Source: Jiangella asiatica
GTDB taxonomy: Bacteria; Actinomycetota; Actinomycetes; Jiangellales; Jiangellaceae
Assembly: GCF_004349065.1 (NCBI RefSeq)
Contig: NZ_SMKZ01000001.1
Coordinates: 310,001-374,000 of the forward strand
Length of the DNA: 64,000 nt
Direction: 5' to 3'
The notes under the pieces were generated by a model, which was not told the origin of the DNA, searched no databases, and saw only the letters and a list, made by a program, of their open reading frames with translations. This document shows positions 23,013 through 32,437 of this stretch, in pieces. Position 1 is the stretch's first letter. Every line of letters starts with the position of its first letter. The position numbers and the translations under genes were made by a program.

Positions 23013-24506
23013 CTACGCCGGGTCACGGTAGGAGGCGTCGAGCTCCTTCCTCGCCTCGAACTGGTGGAAGGCCTCGGCGCCGGGCTGTCCGACCGGGAGG
23101 AGCTGCCCCCTGCCGGTGACCGCCTGCACCCGTCCGTCGCGGCGGGGGTCGGCGTAGCGGTCGAACCAGCGCTCCAGGTGGGTGCGCAGCTCGGCTGCCC
23201 GGGTGAGGCGGTCCGGCTCGTCCCGGTCGAGGACGCGCTGGTCGAGCAGGAGGTTGATCCGCTCATCCGGGTCGCGAACGAGGTCGTAGAGCTCGTGCGG
23301 ACCGTAGGGGTACCGGTGGACGTACTTGACCTCGCGGGTGCGGATCATCCGGGTCGGGCCGAACTCGTCGTACACGACGACGGGCCGGTCCGGGCCTGCG
23401 TCCCGGCCCTCGAGGTCGGGGAGGAAGCTGCGTCCCGGGAGCCCGGTTGGTAGCCGGTCGGCGAGGCCGGTCACCTCCAGCAGCGTTGGCAGGAGGTCGT
23501 ACCCGCTGAGCATCGAGTCGACCTCGGCGACCGGGACACGGCCGGGCAGCGACGCGATCATCGGCACCTTGACCGAGGAGTCGTACATGTTCTGGGGGAA
23601 GGTCGCGTTGCCCTTCCCCCAGATGCCGTGATGGCCGCAGTTGAAGCCGTTGTCGCTGGTGACGAGGAGCAGCGTGCTCTCCTCGAGCGACAGCGCGCGG
23701 AGCTCGCCGACCAGGCGCCCCACGCAACGGTCCAGCGCTGTGACCGCGGCGAAGTACCCCTGCAGGTGGTCCCGGATGGTCACCGGACCGCGTGCGGGGT
23801 CGGCGTTCTGCTCCGTGTTGTCCATCTCGATCGGGTGCTGCTCGATCCAGGGGTGCCGCGTCTCCTGCGGACAGCTGGCGAACTCGCAGTCGGCGTAGGA
23901 GTCGACGAGGTCGGCCGGATGCTGGTCGACCCAAGGGCTGTGCGGTGCGGTGAAGTTCACGTTGAGCAGGAACGGTGCGTCGTCGTCGGCGCGCGCACGG
24001 AGGAAGCCGACGGCGTCGTCGGTGATGACGTCGGTGAGGTAGCCCTGGGTCGCCACCCGCCGGCCGTCCCGGTACATGACCGCGTCGTGGTAGCGGCCGC
24101 CGCCGCTGGGGTGGACGAACCAGTGGGTGTAGCCCTGCTGCGGGGATGGGCTGTCGCCTAGGTGCCACTTGCCGCTGATGCCGCAGGTGTAGCCCGCGTC
24201 CGCCATGATTCGCGGGTAGCTCGCCTGCCCGGCCAGATAGCTGATGCCCGGGTCGTCCTGACCGTTGCCGCCACGAATCCAGTCGTGGACGCCGTGCGCG
24301 GACGGTATCCGGCCGGTGAGCATCGACGCGCGCGACGGTGAGCAGACCGGCGAGGTGCAGTAGAACTCGGTGAATCGTGTGCCGCCGCGAGCGAGTGCGT
24401 CGATGTGCGGCGTCCGGATCTCTGCGTTGCCGTAGCAGCCCAGGGCCCAGATCGCGAGATCGTCCGCCATGACGACGACGACATTGAGCCGGTCGACCTG
24501 CGGCAT
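23013..24506 (-). CDS. Sulfatase (type I, arylsulfatase/choline-sulfatase-like)
   Basis: Hydrolyses sulfate esters. The 497-residue alkaline-phosphatase-fold protein has the metal-binding N-terminus VVVVMADDLAIWALGCYG, the formylglycine motif CSPSRASMLTGR (Cys converted to formylglycine), GKWHLGD and the ITSDNGFNCGHHG-like block (LLVTSDNGFNCGHHGIWGKG). No signal peptide is seen. ATG 24506 has GAGGAG upstream. It is transcribed against the flow of the division cluster and separates ftsX from the M23 gene, so it was probably inserted later. Confidence 0.9.
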   Translation of the reverse strand: MPQVDRLNVVVVMADDLAIWALGCYGNAEIRTPHIDALARGGTRFTEFYCTSPVCSPSRASMLTGRIPSAHGVHDWIRGGNGQDDPGISYLAGQASYPRIMADAGYTCGISGKWHLGDSPSPQQGYTHWFVHPSGGGRYHDAVMYRDGRRVATQGYLTDVITDDAVGFLRARADDDAPFLLNVNFTAPHSPWVDQHPADLVDSYADCEFASCPQETRHPWIEQHPIEMDNTEQNADPARGPVTIRDHLQGYFAAVTALDRCVGRLVGELRALSLEESTLLLVTSDNGFNCGHHGIWGKGNATFPQNMYDSSVKVPMIASLPGRVPVAEVDSMLSGYDLLPTLLEVTGLADRLPTGLPGRSFLPDLEGRDAGPDRPVVVYDEFGPTRMIRTREVKYVHRYPYGPHELYDLVRDPDERINLLLDQRVLDRDEPDRLTRAAELRTHLERWFDRYADPRRDGRVQAVTGRGQLLPVGQPGAEAFHQFEARKELDASYRDPA

Positions 24507-24799
24507 GGCGGTGCTCTCCTCGCTGGCGACGCTGGATTCCGCCCGAACCTAGGCGGGCCGGCCGTTGGGAGTCAACGGCGGTTGCGACCCTCGCAACGAT
24601 CGCGATTCACGCCATGAGGACTTCCCATGCATCTCGAGTCGCCTGCGTCGTCGGGTTCGGTGCCGCTCTGATCGCGATGCCGGTGCGGACAGGTGCCGTG
24701 GCCCCGGCCGGCCATGTCGGGGGGTGTCGTCGACGACCCGGTTTGGCGGGGCCCCCGGGGCGCCCGGTCACCCGTAGCAACTTCGCACTGTGGCCGCGG
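24507..24799. other. Intergenic region upstream of the sulfatase gene
   Basis: No convincing gene. A short plus-strand frame from 24614 begins like a signal peptide (MRTSHASRVACVVGFGAALI), soon becomes random and runs into the palindromic element; it may be a broken secreted-protein start. The sulfatase promoter should lie here. Confidence 0.3.
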
Positions 24800-24885
24800 A
24801 ATGATCACGTTCAGCAGGATCCTCCGAGCCTCACCATGATTGCGAGCGTGGTGCGACACGAGATCTCGTGCTGAACGTGATCATT
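24800..24885. repeat. 86-bp palindromic element, copy B
   Basis: Same length as copy A and in the opposite orientation: AATGATCACGTTCAGCA at 24800-24816 and its complement at 24869-24885. The inner palindrome CACGAGATCTCGTG is perfect in this copy. It lies in the gap between the reversed sulfatase gene and the M23 peptidase gene. Confidence 0.85.
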
Positions 24886-25033
24886 CGAGGTCATGCGGCC
24901 CACGGAAGCAGTAGAAAAGCCAGATTTCCGGACGGAACGCAACGAATGACAGCGGTGTAATTCGCGCAGGTGGGCTTCGCGCCTGGAGTGAATGATGTTA
25001 CGGTCATGCACGAGTGGTGCGAAGGGGGCAGCT

Positions 25034-26461
25034 GTGAAAGCTGTGACTGATGAGATGTCTTGGGGTCGGCGGTTGACGATCCTGATCGTCACCGTCGGCA
25101 TTCTCTGTACCGGTCTCAACCAGGCATGGGCGACCTCGGATGCCGAAGAGCGGCTCAAGGACGCGCAGAACAGCCTGGCCCGAGCGCAGGACGAGCTCGC
25201 CCACTCCACGCAGGCACTCGCCGACGCCACCCGCGACTACCAGGCGGCGACGGCGCAGCTCCCGGCAGCGGAGGCCGGCCTGGCCACCGCACAGCAGACC
25301 CTGGCCGTCGCCGAGCAGGAGCTCGAGGTGGCGCGCGGGGAGGTCGTCGCCGCGCGGGCCGCGGACCAGGCGGCCGCGGAGCGGCTGGCCGAGGCCGAGC
25401 AGAAGGTCGCAGACCAGCTCGTGAAGATCGACGAGGTCAGCGGGCGCATCGACGACAAGCGGGCCTCGATCAGCCAGGTCGCGGTGCAGGCCTACACCAG
25501 GGGCGCCGGGGGCGACCTCGCGACCATCGCATCGATGATGCAGGCGTCGAGCCTCGACGAGATGGCGGCTCGTGCCGCCGCGTCGCGCTCGGTCATCAAC
25601 GCCGAGAGCAGCATCATGGACGACCTCAAGGATGACCGCGCCGCCCTGTCCAACGAGCGCGTCGTGCTCGAGGAGCTGGAAGCCGAAGCCGAGGTACTTC
25701 GGCAACAGGCCGCCGAGAAATTGGCGCTGACCGAGGAGCGCGAGCGCGCCGCGGAGGCCGCGCGGTCGGCGGCCCAGGCCGCGAGCGACGCCGCTGCCGC
25801 GGCGAAGGCGCAGGTCGACCACCTGATCGCGGCGCAAGGCACCGCGATGGCCGCCGCTGATGCGGCCAAGGATGAGGACGCCGCCCAGGCCGCGGCGTGG
25901 GAGACCGAGCGCGACCAGATAGCCGCCGAGATCGCCGAGATCGAGCGGCGGCAGCGTGAGGAGGCCGAGCGCGAAGAGGCCGAACAGGAGCAGGCCGAGC
26001 AGGACCAGGCCGAGCAGGACCAAGAGGACTCCGACGACGACAGCGGCTCCGGCGGCGGAGGCGACGGCGAGAGCTCGTCCGGCCTGCAGTTCCCGACCGC
26101 CAACCCGTACGTGACGTCGCCGTACGGCATGCGGACCCACCCGATCACCGGCGTCTACAAGCTCCACGACGGCACCGACTTCCGCGCCTACTGCGGCACA
26201 CCGATCCGGGCGGTCGCCTCCGGAACCGTCGAGTGGGCGTACTACCGGGGTGCGTACGGCAACCAGGTCGCCGTCAGCCACAGCGGGATGGTCAGCACGT
26301 ACAGCCACCTGTCGCGGTTCGCCGTCTCTTCCGGCGAGCGGGTCTCGCAGGGGGAGGTCATCGGCTATTCCGGCACCACCGGCAGCTCGACCGCGTGCCA
26401 CCTGCACTTCATGCTGTACGTCCACGGCGAACGCGTGAACCCCATGAGCTACCTGGGCTGA
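25034..26461 (+). CDS. Coiled-coil M23 (LytM) peptidase, probable FtsEX-controlled hydrolase
   Basis: Secreted endopeptidase that cuts peptidoglycan cross-links. The 475 residues comprise a signal peptide (about 10-35), two long coiled-coil stretches (about 36-120 and 175-320, rich in Ala/Glu/Arg), an acidic Gln/Glu and Ser/Gly linker, and a C-terminal M23 domain with zinc ligands in HDGTD (LHDGTDFRA) and HLHF. The plan is that of EnvC/PcsB-type proteins that FtsX activates. GTG 25034 follows AGGGGG at good spacing; the frame extends upstream but that part does not look like a signal peptide. Confidence 0.9.
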   Translation: MKAVTDEMSWGRRLTILIVTVGILCTGLNQAWATSDAEERLKDAQNSLARAQDELAHSTQALADATRDYQAATAQLPAAEAGLATAQQTLAVAEQELEVARGEVVAARAADQAAAERLAEAEQKVADQLVKIDEVSGRIDDKRASISQVAVQAYTRGAGGDLATIASMMQASSLDEMAARAAASRSVINAESSIMDDLKDDRAALSNERVVLEELEAEAEVLRQQAAEKLALTEERERAAEAARSAAQAASDAAAAAKAQVDHLIAAQGTAMAAADAAKDEDAAQAAAWETERDQIAAEIAEIERRQREEAEREEAEQEQAEQDQAEQDQEDSDDDSGSGGGGDGESSSGLQFPTANPYVTSPYGMRTHPITGVYKLHDGTDFRAYCGTPIRAVASGTVEWAYYRGAYGNQVAVSHSGMVSTYSHLSRFAVSSGERVSQGEVIGYSGTTGSSTACHLHFMLYVHGERVNPMSYLG

Positions 26462-26505
26462 AAGCCATTGGTCCCGGTGGCCGCCGGAATGGGATCATTG
26501 GTGTC

Positions 26506-26979
26506 ATGGCACGAGAGCGCGGACGCACCGTGGTGGCCCAGAACCGCAAGGCCCGCCACGACTACCACATCGACGACACCTACGAGGCCGGCATCGTGCT
26601 CACCGGCACCGAGGTGAAAGCCCTGCGGGCGGGCAAGGCATCGCTGGTCGACGGGTTCGCGGAGGTCCGCGACGGCGAGGTGTGGCTGCGCAACGTGCAC
26701 ATCCCCGAGTACGACCTCGGCACCTGGAACAACCACGCACCGCGCCGCTCCCGCAAGCTCCTGCTGCGCAAGGAGGAGATCAGCCGGCTCATCGGCAAGA
26801 CTCGCGAGACCGGCTTCACCCTCGTGCCGCTGTCGCTGTATTTCAAGGACGGCTACGCCAAGATCGAGCTGGCGCTGGCCCGTGGCAAGAAGTCGTACGA
26901 CAAGCGGCAGACGATCGCCGAGCGCGAGGCGAAGCGCGAGGCCGAGCGGGCCATGGCCCGAGCCCGGCGCCGCGGCTGA
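26506..26979 (+). CDS. smpB: SsrA-binding protein SmpB
   Basis: Binds tmRNA and delivers it to stalled ribosomes in trans-translation. 157 residues, the usual length: oligonucleotide-binding barrel ([36 protein letters not shown]) and the basic C-terminal tail ([20 protein letters not shown]) that acts in the decoding site. ATG 26506 is the first good start. Its RNA partner ssrA is at 32438-32806, separated by six genes. Confidence 0.96.
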   Translation: MARERGRTVVAQNRKARHDYHIDDTYEAGIVLTGTEVKALRAGKASLVDGFAEVRDGEVWLRNVHIPEYDLGTWNNHAPRRSRKLLLRKEEISRLIGKTRETGFTLVPLSLYFKDGYAKIELALARGKKSYDKRQTIAEREAKREAERAMARARRRG

Positions 26980-26988
26980 GCTTGTCCG

Positions 26989-27038
26989 TGATCATCAACG
27001 GGTGGCGACGCCATGACGTCGCCATCGGTTGATGATCA
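26989..27038. repeat. 50-bp perfect-arm hairpin after smpB
   Basis: The arms TGATCATCAAC and GTTGATGATCA (11 bases) enclose a second stem TGGCGACG / CGTCGCCA (8 bases), with a 3x3 internal mismatch and a 6-base loop. It begins 9 bases after the smpB stop and lacks a T-run. It may serve as a terminator or be a REP-type palindrome; its ends share the TGATCA core with the 86-bp elements but it is otherwise different. Confidence 0.6.
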
Positions 27039-27084
27039 TTGGTCGATGCGTGTGTGACTGACACCTCATGCCTGTGGTGTTGCG

Positions 27085-27124
27085 CCTCCGATAAATAGAA
27101 GGGATATTCGTTTTACATCGGAGG
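27085..27124. promoter_or_regulatory. Inverted repeat with AT-rich core before the glutamate dehydrogenase gene
   Basis: CCTCCGAT (27085-27092) and ATCGGAGG (27117-27124) flank a 24-base AT-rich core containing GATATTCGTTTTAC. Such low GC is rare in this window. It is 19 bases upstream of the GTG start and may be an operator, or a leader hairpin hiding the GGAGG in its right arm. Confidence 0.4.
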
Positions 27125-27142
27125 ATCGATCGAGGGACAGTC

Positions 27143-28405
27143 GTGAGCATCGAGAACGCCACACCCGTACCAGCACCCGATGCCGCCGTACGCAGGTACG
27201 TCGCCGACGCGGCCCGCGCCATCCAGCTCCCCGGTGACGTCGCCGAGGTGCTGGAGACCAGCTACCGCGAGGTGAACGTCCAGGTGCCGCTGCGCCGCGA
27301 CGACGGGAGCCTGCTCGTCGCGCAGGGGTACCGGGTGCAGCACAACGGCGCCCGCGGGCCATACAAGGGTGGCCTGCGGTATCACCCCGAGGCGGATCTC
27401 CAGGAGATCCGGGCGCTCGCGGCGTTGATGACGTGGAAGACGGCGCTGCTGGACCTGCCGTTCGGCGGCGCCAAGGGCGGCATCCAGGTCGATCCGACCC
27501 AGCTGTCCGCGCGGGAGCTGCAGTCCCTGACCCGTACGTTCGCGCTGTCGCTGAGTCACGTGCTGGGCGCCTACCGCGACATCCCCGCACCCGACGTCAA
27601 CACCAACGCCCAGGTCATGGCGTGGTTCATGGATGCCTACAGCAGCCGGCACGGCTACACGCCGGCTGCGGTCACCGGCAAGCCGGTCGAGCTGGGCGGT
27701 GCGCCGGGGCGCGAGCCGGCGACCGGCCGGGGCCTGGTCTACGTCGTGTCTGCCGCGGCCAGGCGGTGGGGGTGGGACCTCGCCGGCCGGCGGGTGGTGA
27801 TCGAGGGCTTCGGCAACGTCGGCTCCTGGGTCGCTCGCGAGTTCGCGGCTCTCGGCGCCCGGGTGATCGCGGTCAGCGACGTGCACGGCGGCGTCTTCAA
27901 CGACACCGGCCTCGACGTCGCCGGCCTGGTCGATGCCGTGGCGCGGGGCGGCTCGGTGCGCGACGCCGATGTCGCGTTCACCCCGATCTCCGGCGAGGAG
28001 CTGTTGACGCTGGACTGCGACGTGCTCGTCCCCGCGGCGCTGGGCGGCAGCATCACGGCCGCGAACGCGACCTCGATCAACGCGTCGGTCGTCGCCGAGG
28101 GTGCGAACCACCCGGTGACGCCGGACGCCGACAGCATCCTGGCCGACCGTGGCGTGCGGGTGATCCCCGACATCCTCGCCAACGGCGGCGGCGTCACCGG
28201 CTCGTACTTCGAGTGGACCCAGAACATCCAGCAGTTCCAGTGGCGGGAGGAGCGCTTCAACACCGAGCTGCGCGACCGGCTCGAACGCGCCCATACCGCG
28301 GTCGCCGAGTACGCGGAGTCGAACGGGTGCACCTACCGACTGGCCGCGTACGCCATTGCCCTGGGCCGCGTGGGCAGCGCGGTCCGGACCCGCGGTTACA
28401 TCTGA
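27143..28405 (+). CDS. Glu/Leu/Phe/Val dehydrogenase (small glutamate dehydrogenase)
   Basis: Interconverts glutamate and 2-oxoglutarate plus ammonia, or acts on branched-chain amino acids. 420 residues, hexameric-type GDH length: substrate lysine regions GPYKGGLRYH (about 73) and LDLPFGGAKGG (about 105), and Rossmann motif GFGNVGSWVAREF (about 225). GTG 27143 follows GAGGG. The last gene residues overlap nothing; a small gene follows 15 bases later. Cofactor choice cannot be read with certainty. Confidence 0.9.
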   Translation: MSIENATPVPAPDAAVRRYVADAARAIQLPGDVAEVLETSYREVNVQVPLRRDDGSLLVAQGYRVQHNGARGPYKGGLRYHPEADLQEIRALAALMTWKTALLDLPFGGAKGGIQVDPTQLSARELQSLTRTFALSLSHVLGAYRDIPAPDVNTNAQVMAWFMDAYSSRHGYTPAAVTGKPVELGGAPGREPATGRGLVYVVSAAARRWGWDLAGRRVVIEGFGNVGSWVAREFAALGARVIAVSDVHGGVFNDTGLDVAGLVDAVARGGSVRDADVAFTPISGEELLTLDCDVLVPAALGGSITAANATSINASVVAEGANHPVTPDADSILADRGVRVIPDILANGGGVTGSYFEWTQNIQQFQWREERFNTELRDRLERAHTAVAEYAESNGCTYRLAAYAIALGRVGSAVRTRGYI

Positions 28406-28420
28406 GGCCGGGCGGGCGAC

Positions 28421-28660
28421 ATGAGTGAGGTACCTGCGCCGTCGGCGGCGTCCCCCGTGCTCGTGGGCATGGAGCACGGGGGGTCCGCGTTGCGCAGCGT
28501 CCTGGTCGCCGGGCGGTGGTGGTGGGTGCGGCTCGATCGCGACGGCCGGGTCGGGGCGATGGCAGCCGATCCCGCCGCCATCGAGATCCTCGACGTCGCC
28601 GTGGTCACCGCGCGCGGCGGCACGGCCCGCCTCGGAACTCGGCGGAAGGGGCCAGCATGA
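28421..28660 (+). CDS. Small hypothetical protein coupled to a MaoC dehydratase
   Basis: 79 residues, no recognised domain. It has an aromatic patch (GRWWWVRLDRDGR) and a hydrophobic end. Its stop overlaps the start of the MaoC gene (ATGA), so the two are translationally coupled and probably belong to one operon starting with the glutamate dehydrogenase. It is not a FAS1-like dehydratase subunit, the usual partner of such MaoC proteins. Confidence 0.55.
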   Translation: MSEVPAPSAASPVLVGMEHGGSALRSVLVAGRWWWVRLDRDGRVGAMAADPAAIEILDVAVVTARGGTARLGTRRKGPA

Positions 28661-29088
28661 TCTCCGCAATCCGCGCCCCGGCAGTCGTCGCCGGCGAGGT
28701 CGTGGCGCGGGAGGACTACCGGCTCACGCGCCTGGACCTGCTGCGCTACGCGGGAGCCTCCGGCGACTTCAACCCCATCCACTGGAGCCAGCGGGTCGCC
28801 CGGTCCGCGGGCCTGCCCGACGTGATCGCGCACGGCACGCTGACGCTGGGCCTGGTGGCCCGGTCGCTGACCGGCTGGCTGGGCGACCCGGCGCGGCTGG
28901 CCGACCTCACGTTCCGGTTCGCCCGCCCGGTCCCGGTACCCGACGACGGCGACGGGGCCACTGTCCGCGTCGTGGCGACGATCGCCGAGCTGCGCGCCGA
29001 CGGGTGCGCCGTCGTGACCGTCGAGGTCACAGCCGGCGGCTCCGACGCGGGCACTGTCGGCCGGGGCCGGGCGGTCGTCCGCCTGTGA
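28657..29088 (+). CDS. MaoC-like hot-dog dehydratase
   Basis: (R)-specific hydratase/dehydratase of acyl-ACP or acyl-CoA. 143 residues, a single hot-dog domain with the hydratase signature GDFNPIHWS (catalytic Asp and His) at about 38-46 and the helix IAHGTLTLGLVARSLTGWLG. It resembles HadB-type subunits of the mycobacterial dehydratase, but no HadA gene is beside it. Confidence 0.85.
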   Translation: MISAIRAPAVVAGEVVAREDYRLTRLDLLRYAGASGDFNPIHWSQRVARSAGLPDVIAHGTLTLGLVARSLTGWLGDPARLADLTFRFARPVPVPDDGDGATVRVVATIAELRADGCAVVTVEVTAGGSDAGTVGRGRAVVRL

Positions 29089-29120
29089 TCGTGGGCGCTC
29101 GCGTGTGCGAGGCTGGCGGG

Positions 29121-29621
29121 ATGACTGACGACGACTGGGAGCGGCGACTCGCGGCCACGTGGGCCACCCTCGACGAGCACGAGCCGGCCGAGTTCGTCGC
29201 GCTGATCGAAGCGCTGGCGGCGGAGCTCGGGCCCGGCAGCAGCGTCGGCGCGTTCGAACGGGCGAGCTCGTTCGACTCCACCGGGCAGCCGGACCTGGCC
29301 GTACCGCTGTACCGGGCGGCGCTGGCCGGTGAGCTCCCCGGCGAGCGCCGTCGCCGCGCGGTGATCCAGCTGGCCAGCTCGCTGCGCAATCTCGGGCGCC
29401 CGGACGAAAGCGTCGCGCTGCTGACCGAGGAGCTGCGGGCCGGCTCGGACCATCTCGACGACGCCGTGGCCGCCACTCTCGCGCTCGCGCTCACCGACGT
29501 CGGCCGGGAACGGGAGGCCGTGGCGATCGCCGTCGGCGCCCTGGCCCCGCACCTGCCGCGCTACCAGCGCTCCTTGGCCAACTACGCGCGGCTGCTGGTG
29601 GAGCCGACCGGCACCGCGTGA
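29121..29621 (+). CDS. Tetratricopeptide-repeat protein
   Basis: 166 residues built of helical hairpin repeats: FDSTGQPDLAVPLYRAAL, SLRNLGRPDESVALLTEEL and ALTDVGREREAVAIAVGAL show the TPR pattern of small residues and aromatic packing. Likely a soluble protein-protein adaptor; partner unknown. ATG 29121 follows a GGCGGG sequence. The next gene starts 13 bases after the stop. Confidence 0.7.
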   Translation: MTDDDWERRLAATWATLDEHEPAEFVALIEALAAELGPGSSVGAFERASSFDSTGQPDLAVPLYRAALAGELPGERRRRAVIQLASSLRNLGRPDESVALLTEELRAGSDHLDDAVAATLALALTDVGREREAVAIAVGALAPHLPRYQRSLANYARLLVEPTGTA

Positions 29622-29634
29622 CATCCTGACCGGC

Positions 29635-30330
29635 GTGTGGGAGCGAGTGAGCGCCGGGCAGTCCGGCGCCGAGGTGAGCCGGCGGGACGGGGTGTTCCGC
29701 AAACGGTCCGACCACCCCGGCGACGACCTCGTCGGCGAGGGCGAGCGGCTGCGCTGGCTGCGCCGCCACGGCATCCCCGCCGCCGAGGTGCTCGAGTGCC
29801 GGCCCGGGCGGCTGGTCACCGCGCAGGTACCCGGCCGGTCCGCGGACCAGCCGTGGCCGGACGACGACCTGCCGCGGGTCGTTGACGCGCTGGCCGACCT
29901 CACCCGGGCGCTGCACGCCATCCCCGTCGCCGAGTGCCCGTTCGACCGCCGGCTGGCGACGACGGTGCCCGCGGCGCTGTCCGCCGATCCTGACCTGGAC
30001 GACCTCGACGACGAGCGTGCCGGCTGGACCCGCGACCAGCTCGTCGCCGAGCTGCTGGCCACCCGCCCCGACGGCGAGGACCTCGCGGTCTGCCACGGTG
30101 ACCTCGACCTGCTCAACGTCCTGCTGGACCCGACGACCTGCACGGTGACGGGCGTGATCGACGCCGGACGGCTCGGGGTGGCCGACCGCTGGCTGGACCT
30201 GGCCGTCGTCACCCGGTCCCTGGAGGGGAACCACGGCGCCGAGAGCGGGCGGCGCTTCCTGGAGCGCTACGGTGTCGCGGCCGACCCGGCCAAGCAGGAC
30301 TTCTACCGCCTGCTCGACGAGTTCTTCTGA
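29635..30330 (+). CDS. Aminoglycoside-phosphotransferase-family kinase
   Basis: 231-residue kinase-fold protein of the APH family. The catalytic loop is CHGDLDLLNVLLD (Asp base and Asn) and the metal-binding segment GVIDAGRLGVADRWLDLAVV, the pattern of the APH(3') branch. Drug resistance cannot be inferred, since most such genes in actinobacteria act on unknown metabolites. GTG 29635 starts it, close behind the TPR gene. Confidence 0.8.
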   Translation: MWERVSAGQSGAEVSRRDGVFRKRSDHPGDDLVGEGERLRWLRRHGIPAAEVLECRPGRLVTAQVPGRSADQPWPDDDLPRVVDALADLTRALHAIPVAECPFDRRLATTVPAALSADPDLDDLDDERAGWTRDQLVAELLATRPDGEDLAVCHGDLDLLNVLLDPTTCTVTGVIDAGRLGVADRWLDLAVVTRSLEGNHGAESGRRFLERYGVAADPAKQDFYRLLDEFF

Positions 30331-30340
30331 CCGGGCAGCG

Positions 30341-32287
30341 TCAGTCCGGCCGGGTCGAGGGCAGCATCCGGCGCGCGACGTTCTCGGCCGGCTGATCGGA
30401 CGGAGCGAACTCCGCTATCCATGGCCCCGTCCCCTCGCTGGGGTCGAGCACGTCGGCCTCGAACCAGGTGTGCTCGCCGGCCAGGACGGAGCGGGCGAGG
30501 CGCTCGTCGGAGCGGTCGGAGTTGTGCCACAGCACGTCGAAGAGCCGCTCGGTGCGCAGCCGCGACTGCCGGGCGAACGCGTCGGCGAGTTGGACGGCGT
30601 TGGGCTGGCCGTCCTGGCTCAGCATCCGTGCCCGCACGCAGCAGGCGGCGACGGCGAACAGCTCGGCGCCGATGTCCACCACGCGCGCCAGGAAGCCCTG
30701 CTTCTTCTCCAGCGCGCCCTGCCAGCGGGCCATCGCGTAGAACGTCGAACGGGCCAGCCGCCGCGACGCCCGCTCGACGTAGCGCAGGTGCGGTGCCAGC
30801 AGCCCGAACTCCTGGTACGACGTGGGCAGCTGGCCGGCGCCGGTGACCAGCTGGGGCAGCCAGCGCGCGTAGAACCCGGTGGCCTTGACCGCGGCGCGTG
30901 CCTTGCCGGGCAGGTCGACGTCGGGGTCGACGATGTCGCCGGCGGCCTGCAGGTGCGCGTCGACCGCCTCCCGCGCGATGAGCAGGTGCATGATCTCGGT
31001 GGAGCCCTCGAAGATGCGGTTGATGCGCAGGTCGCGCAGGATCTGCTCGACAGGGACGGCCCGCTCGCCGCGCGCCTTGAGCGACTCGGCGGTCTCGTAG
31101 CCGCGGCCGCCGCGGATCTGGACCAGCTCGTCGGCCACCTGCCAGGCGGTCTCGCTACACCACAGCTTCGCCAGGGCGGCCTCGATGCGGATGTCGCGGC
31201 GGCCCTCGTCGGCCAGGTGCGCGGACAGGTCGAGGACCGCCTCCTGCGCGAACGACGTCGCCGCGATGAAGGAGAGCTTGTGCGCCACCGCGGCGTGCTC
31301 GCCGATGGGCTTGCCCCACTGCACCCGCTCGGCCGACCACTCGCGGGCGATCTTCAGACACCACTTCGAGGCCGCGGTGCACAGCGCCGGTATGGACAGC
31401 CGGCCGGTGTTGAGCGTGGTCAGCGCGATCCGCAGGCCGTCGCCCTCGCCGCCGACGCGGTTCGCGGCCGGCACCCGCACCCGGTCGAACCGGGTGAGGC
31501 CGTTCTCGATGCCGCGCAGCCCCATGAAGGCGTTGCGGCGCTCGACGGTGATGCCCGCGGCGTCCGCCTCGACGACGAACGCCGTGACCCCGCCGCGTCC
31601 GCCGTCGTGGGCCGGCACCCGCGCCATGACGATGAGCAGCTCGGCCACCACGCCGTTGGTGGTCCACAGCTTGGTGCCGCTGATCTCGTACGCCGCGCCG
31701 CCGTCGACGGGTTCGGCGACCGCGGCCAGCCGCGCCGGGTCCGAGCCGACGTCGGGCTCGGTGAGCAGGAACGCGCTGATGGCGCCCTGGGCGCAGCGGG
31801 GGAGGAAGGCGCGCTTCTGCTCCTCGCTGCCGAACAGCTTGACCGGCTCGGGCACGCCGATGGACTGGTGCGCCGACACCAGCGCCCCGATGGACGGGTG
31901 GACGTCGCCGAGCAGCATGAGGCCCCGGTTGTAGCCGACCTGGGTCAGCCCGAGACCGCCGTGCTCGCGTGGGATCTTCATGCCGAAGACGCCGATACGG
32001 GCCAGGGCCTTCACGTACTCGTCCGGGATGCGCGCCTCGCGCTCGATGACGCTGCCGTCGAGCTCGGCGCAGACCTCACGCAGCCGCCGCAGGAACGCCG
32101 TCGTGGCAGCGTCGTCGTCGGCGGCGGACCGGGGATGCGGATGGATGAGGTCGAGCCGGAACCGGCCCAGGTAGAGCTCCTTGGCGAACGACGGCCTGCT
32201 CCACCCGGTCTCGCGGGCGGCCTCGGCCACCCTGCGGGCCTCGCGTTCGTCGACGTGGACGGTGCCGGGCCGGGTGCTCGTGCTCAT
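30341..32287 (-). CDS. Acyl-CoA dehydrogenase, large form
   Basis: FAD enzyme introducing the alpha-beta double bond in fatty-acid beta-oxidation. The 648 residues are longer than the usual 380 and match the VLCAD/FadE5-like type with an extra C-terminal domain. Visible are SIGVPEPVKLFGSEEQKRAF, the FAD motif AFLLTEPDVGSDP, WTTNG, and the catalytic-region RGGRGYETAESLKARGERAV. No electron-transfer flavoprotein genes are nearby. It is convergent with the phosphotransferase gene. Confidence 0.9.
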   Translation of the reverse strand: MSTSTRPGTVHVDEREARRVAEAARETGWSRPSFAKELYLGRFRLDLIHPHPRSAADDDAATTAFLRRLREVCAELDGSVIEREARIPDEYVKALARIGVFGMKIPREHGGLGLTQVGYNRGLMLLGDVHPSIGALVSAHQSIGVPEPVKLFGSEEQKRAFLPRCAQGAISAFLLTEPDVGSDPARLAAVAEPVDGGAAYEISGTKLWTTNGVVAELLIVMARVPAHDGGRGGVTAFVVEADAAGITVERRNAFMGLRGIENGLTRFDRVRVPAANRVGGEGDGLRIALTTLNTGRLSIPALCTAASKWCLKIAREWSAERVQWGKPIGEHAAVAHKLSFIAATSFAQEAVLDLSAHLADEGRRDIRIEAALAKLWCSETAWQVADELVQIRGGRGYETAESLKARGERAVPVEQILRDLRINRIFEGSTEIMHLLIAREAVDAHLQAAGDIVDPDVDLPGKARAAVKATGFYARWLPQLVTGAGQLPTSYQEFGLLAPHLRYVERASRRLARSTFYAMARWQGALEKKQGFLARVVDIGAELFAVAACCVRARMLSQDGQPNAVQLADAFARQSRLRTERLFDVLWHNSDRSDERLARSVLAGEHTWFEADVLDPSEGTGPWIAEFAPSDQPAENVARRMLPSTRPD

Positions 32288-32437
32288 CGCGCCTCCTTCG
32301 GCGGTGGCGTATGACCCAATGTTACCCGCTGGTAGCGCTACAGGGTGAGTCCCGGGAATCTCGCTCGCCCGTCGGGCGTTGAAAGCTGTAACCTTGGTGG
32401 ACCTTCGGGTTCGCCCGAGGTGGTTGACAACTCCAGA

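Noticed and set aside
30272-32314. A 680-codon plus-strand frame opposite the acyl-CoA dehydrogenase gene
   Set aside because: Composition is that of a GC shadow, and the minus-strand product has clear FAD motifs.
32379-32430. TTGAAA and TTGACA hexamers ahead of the tmRNA as promoter elements
   Set aside because: Neither is followed by a -10 element at the right distance to the mature 5' end; the true promoter cannot be read with confidence.
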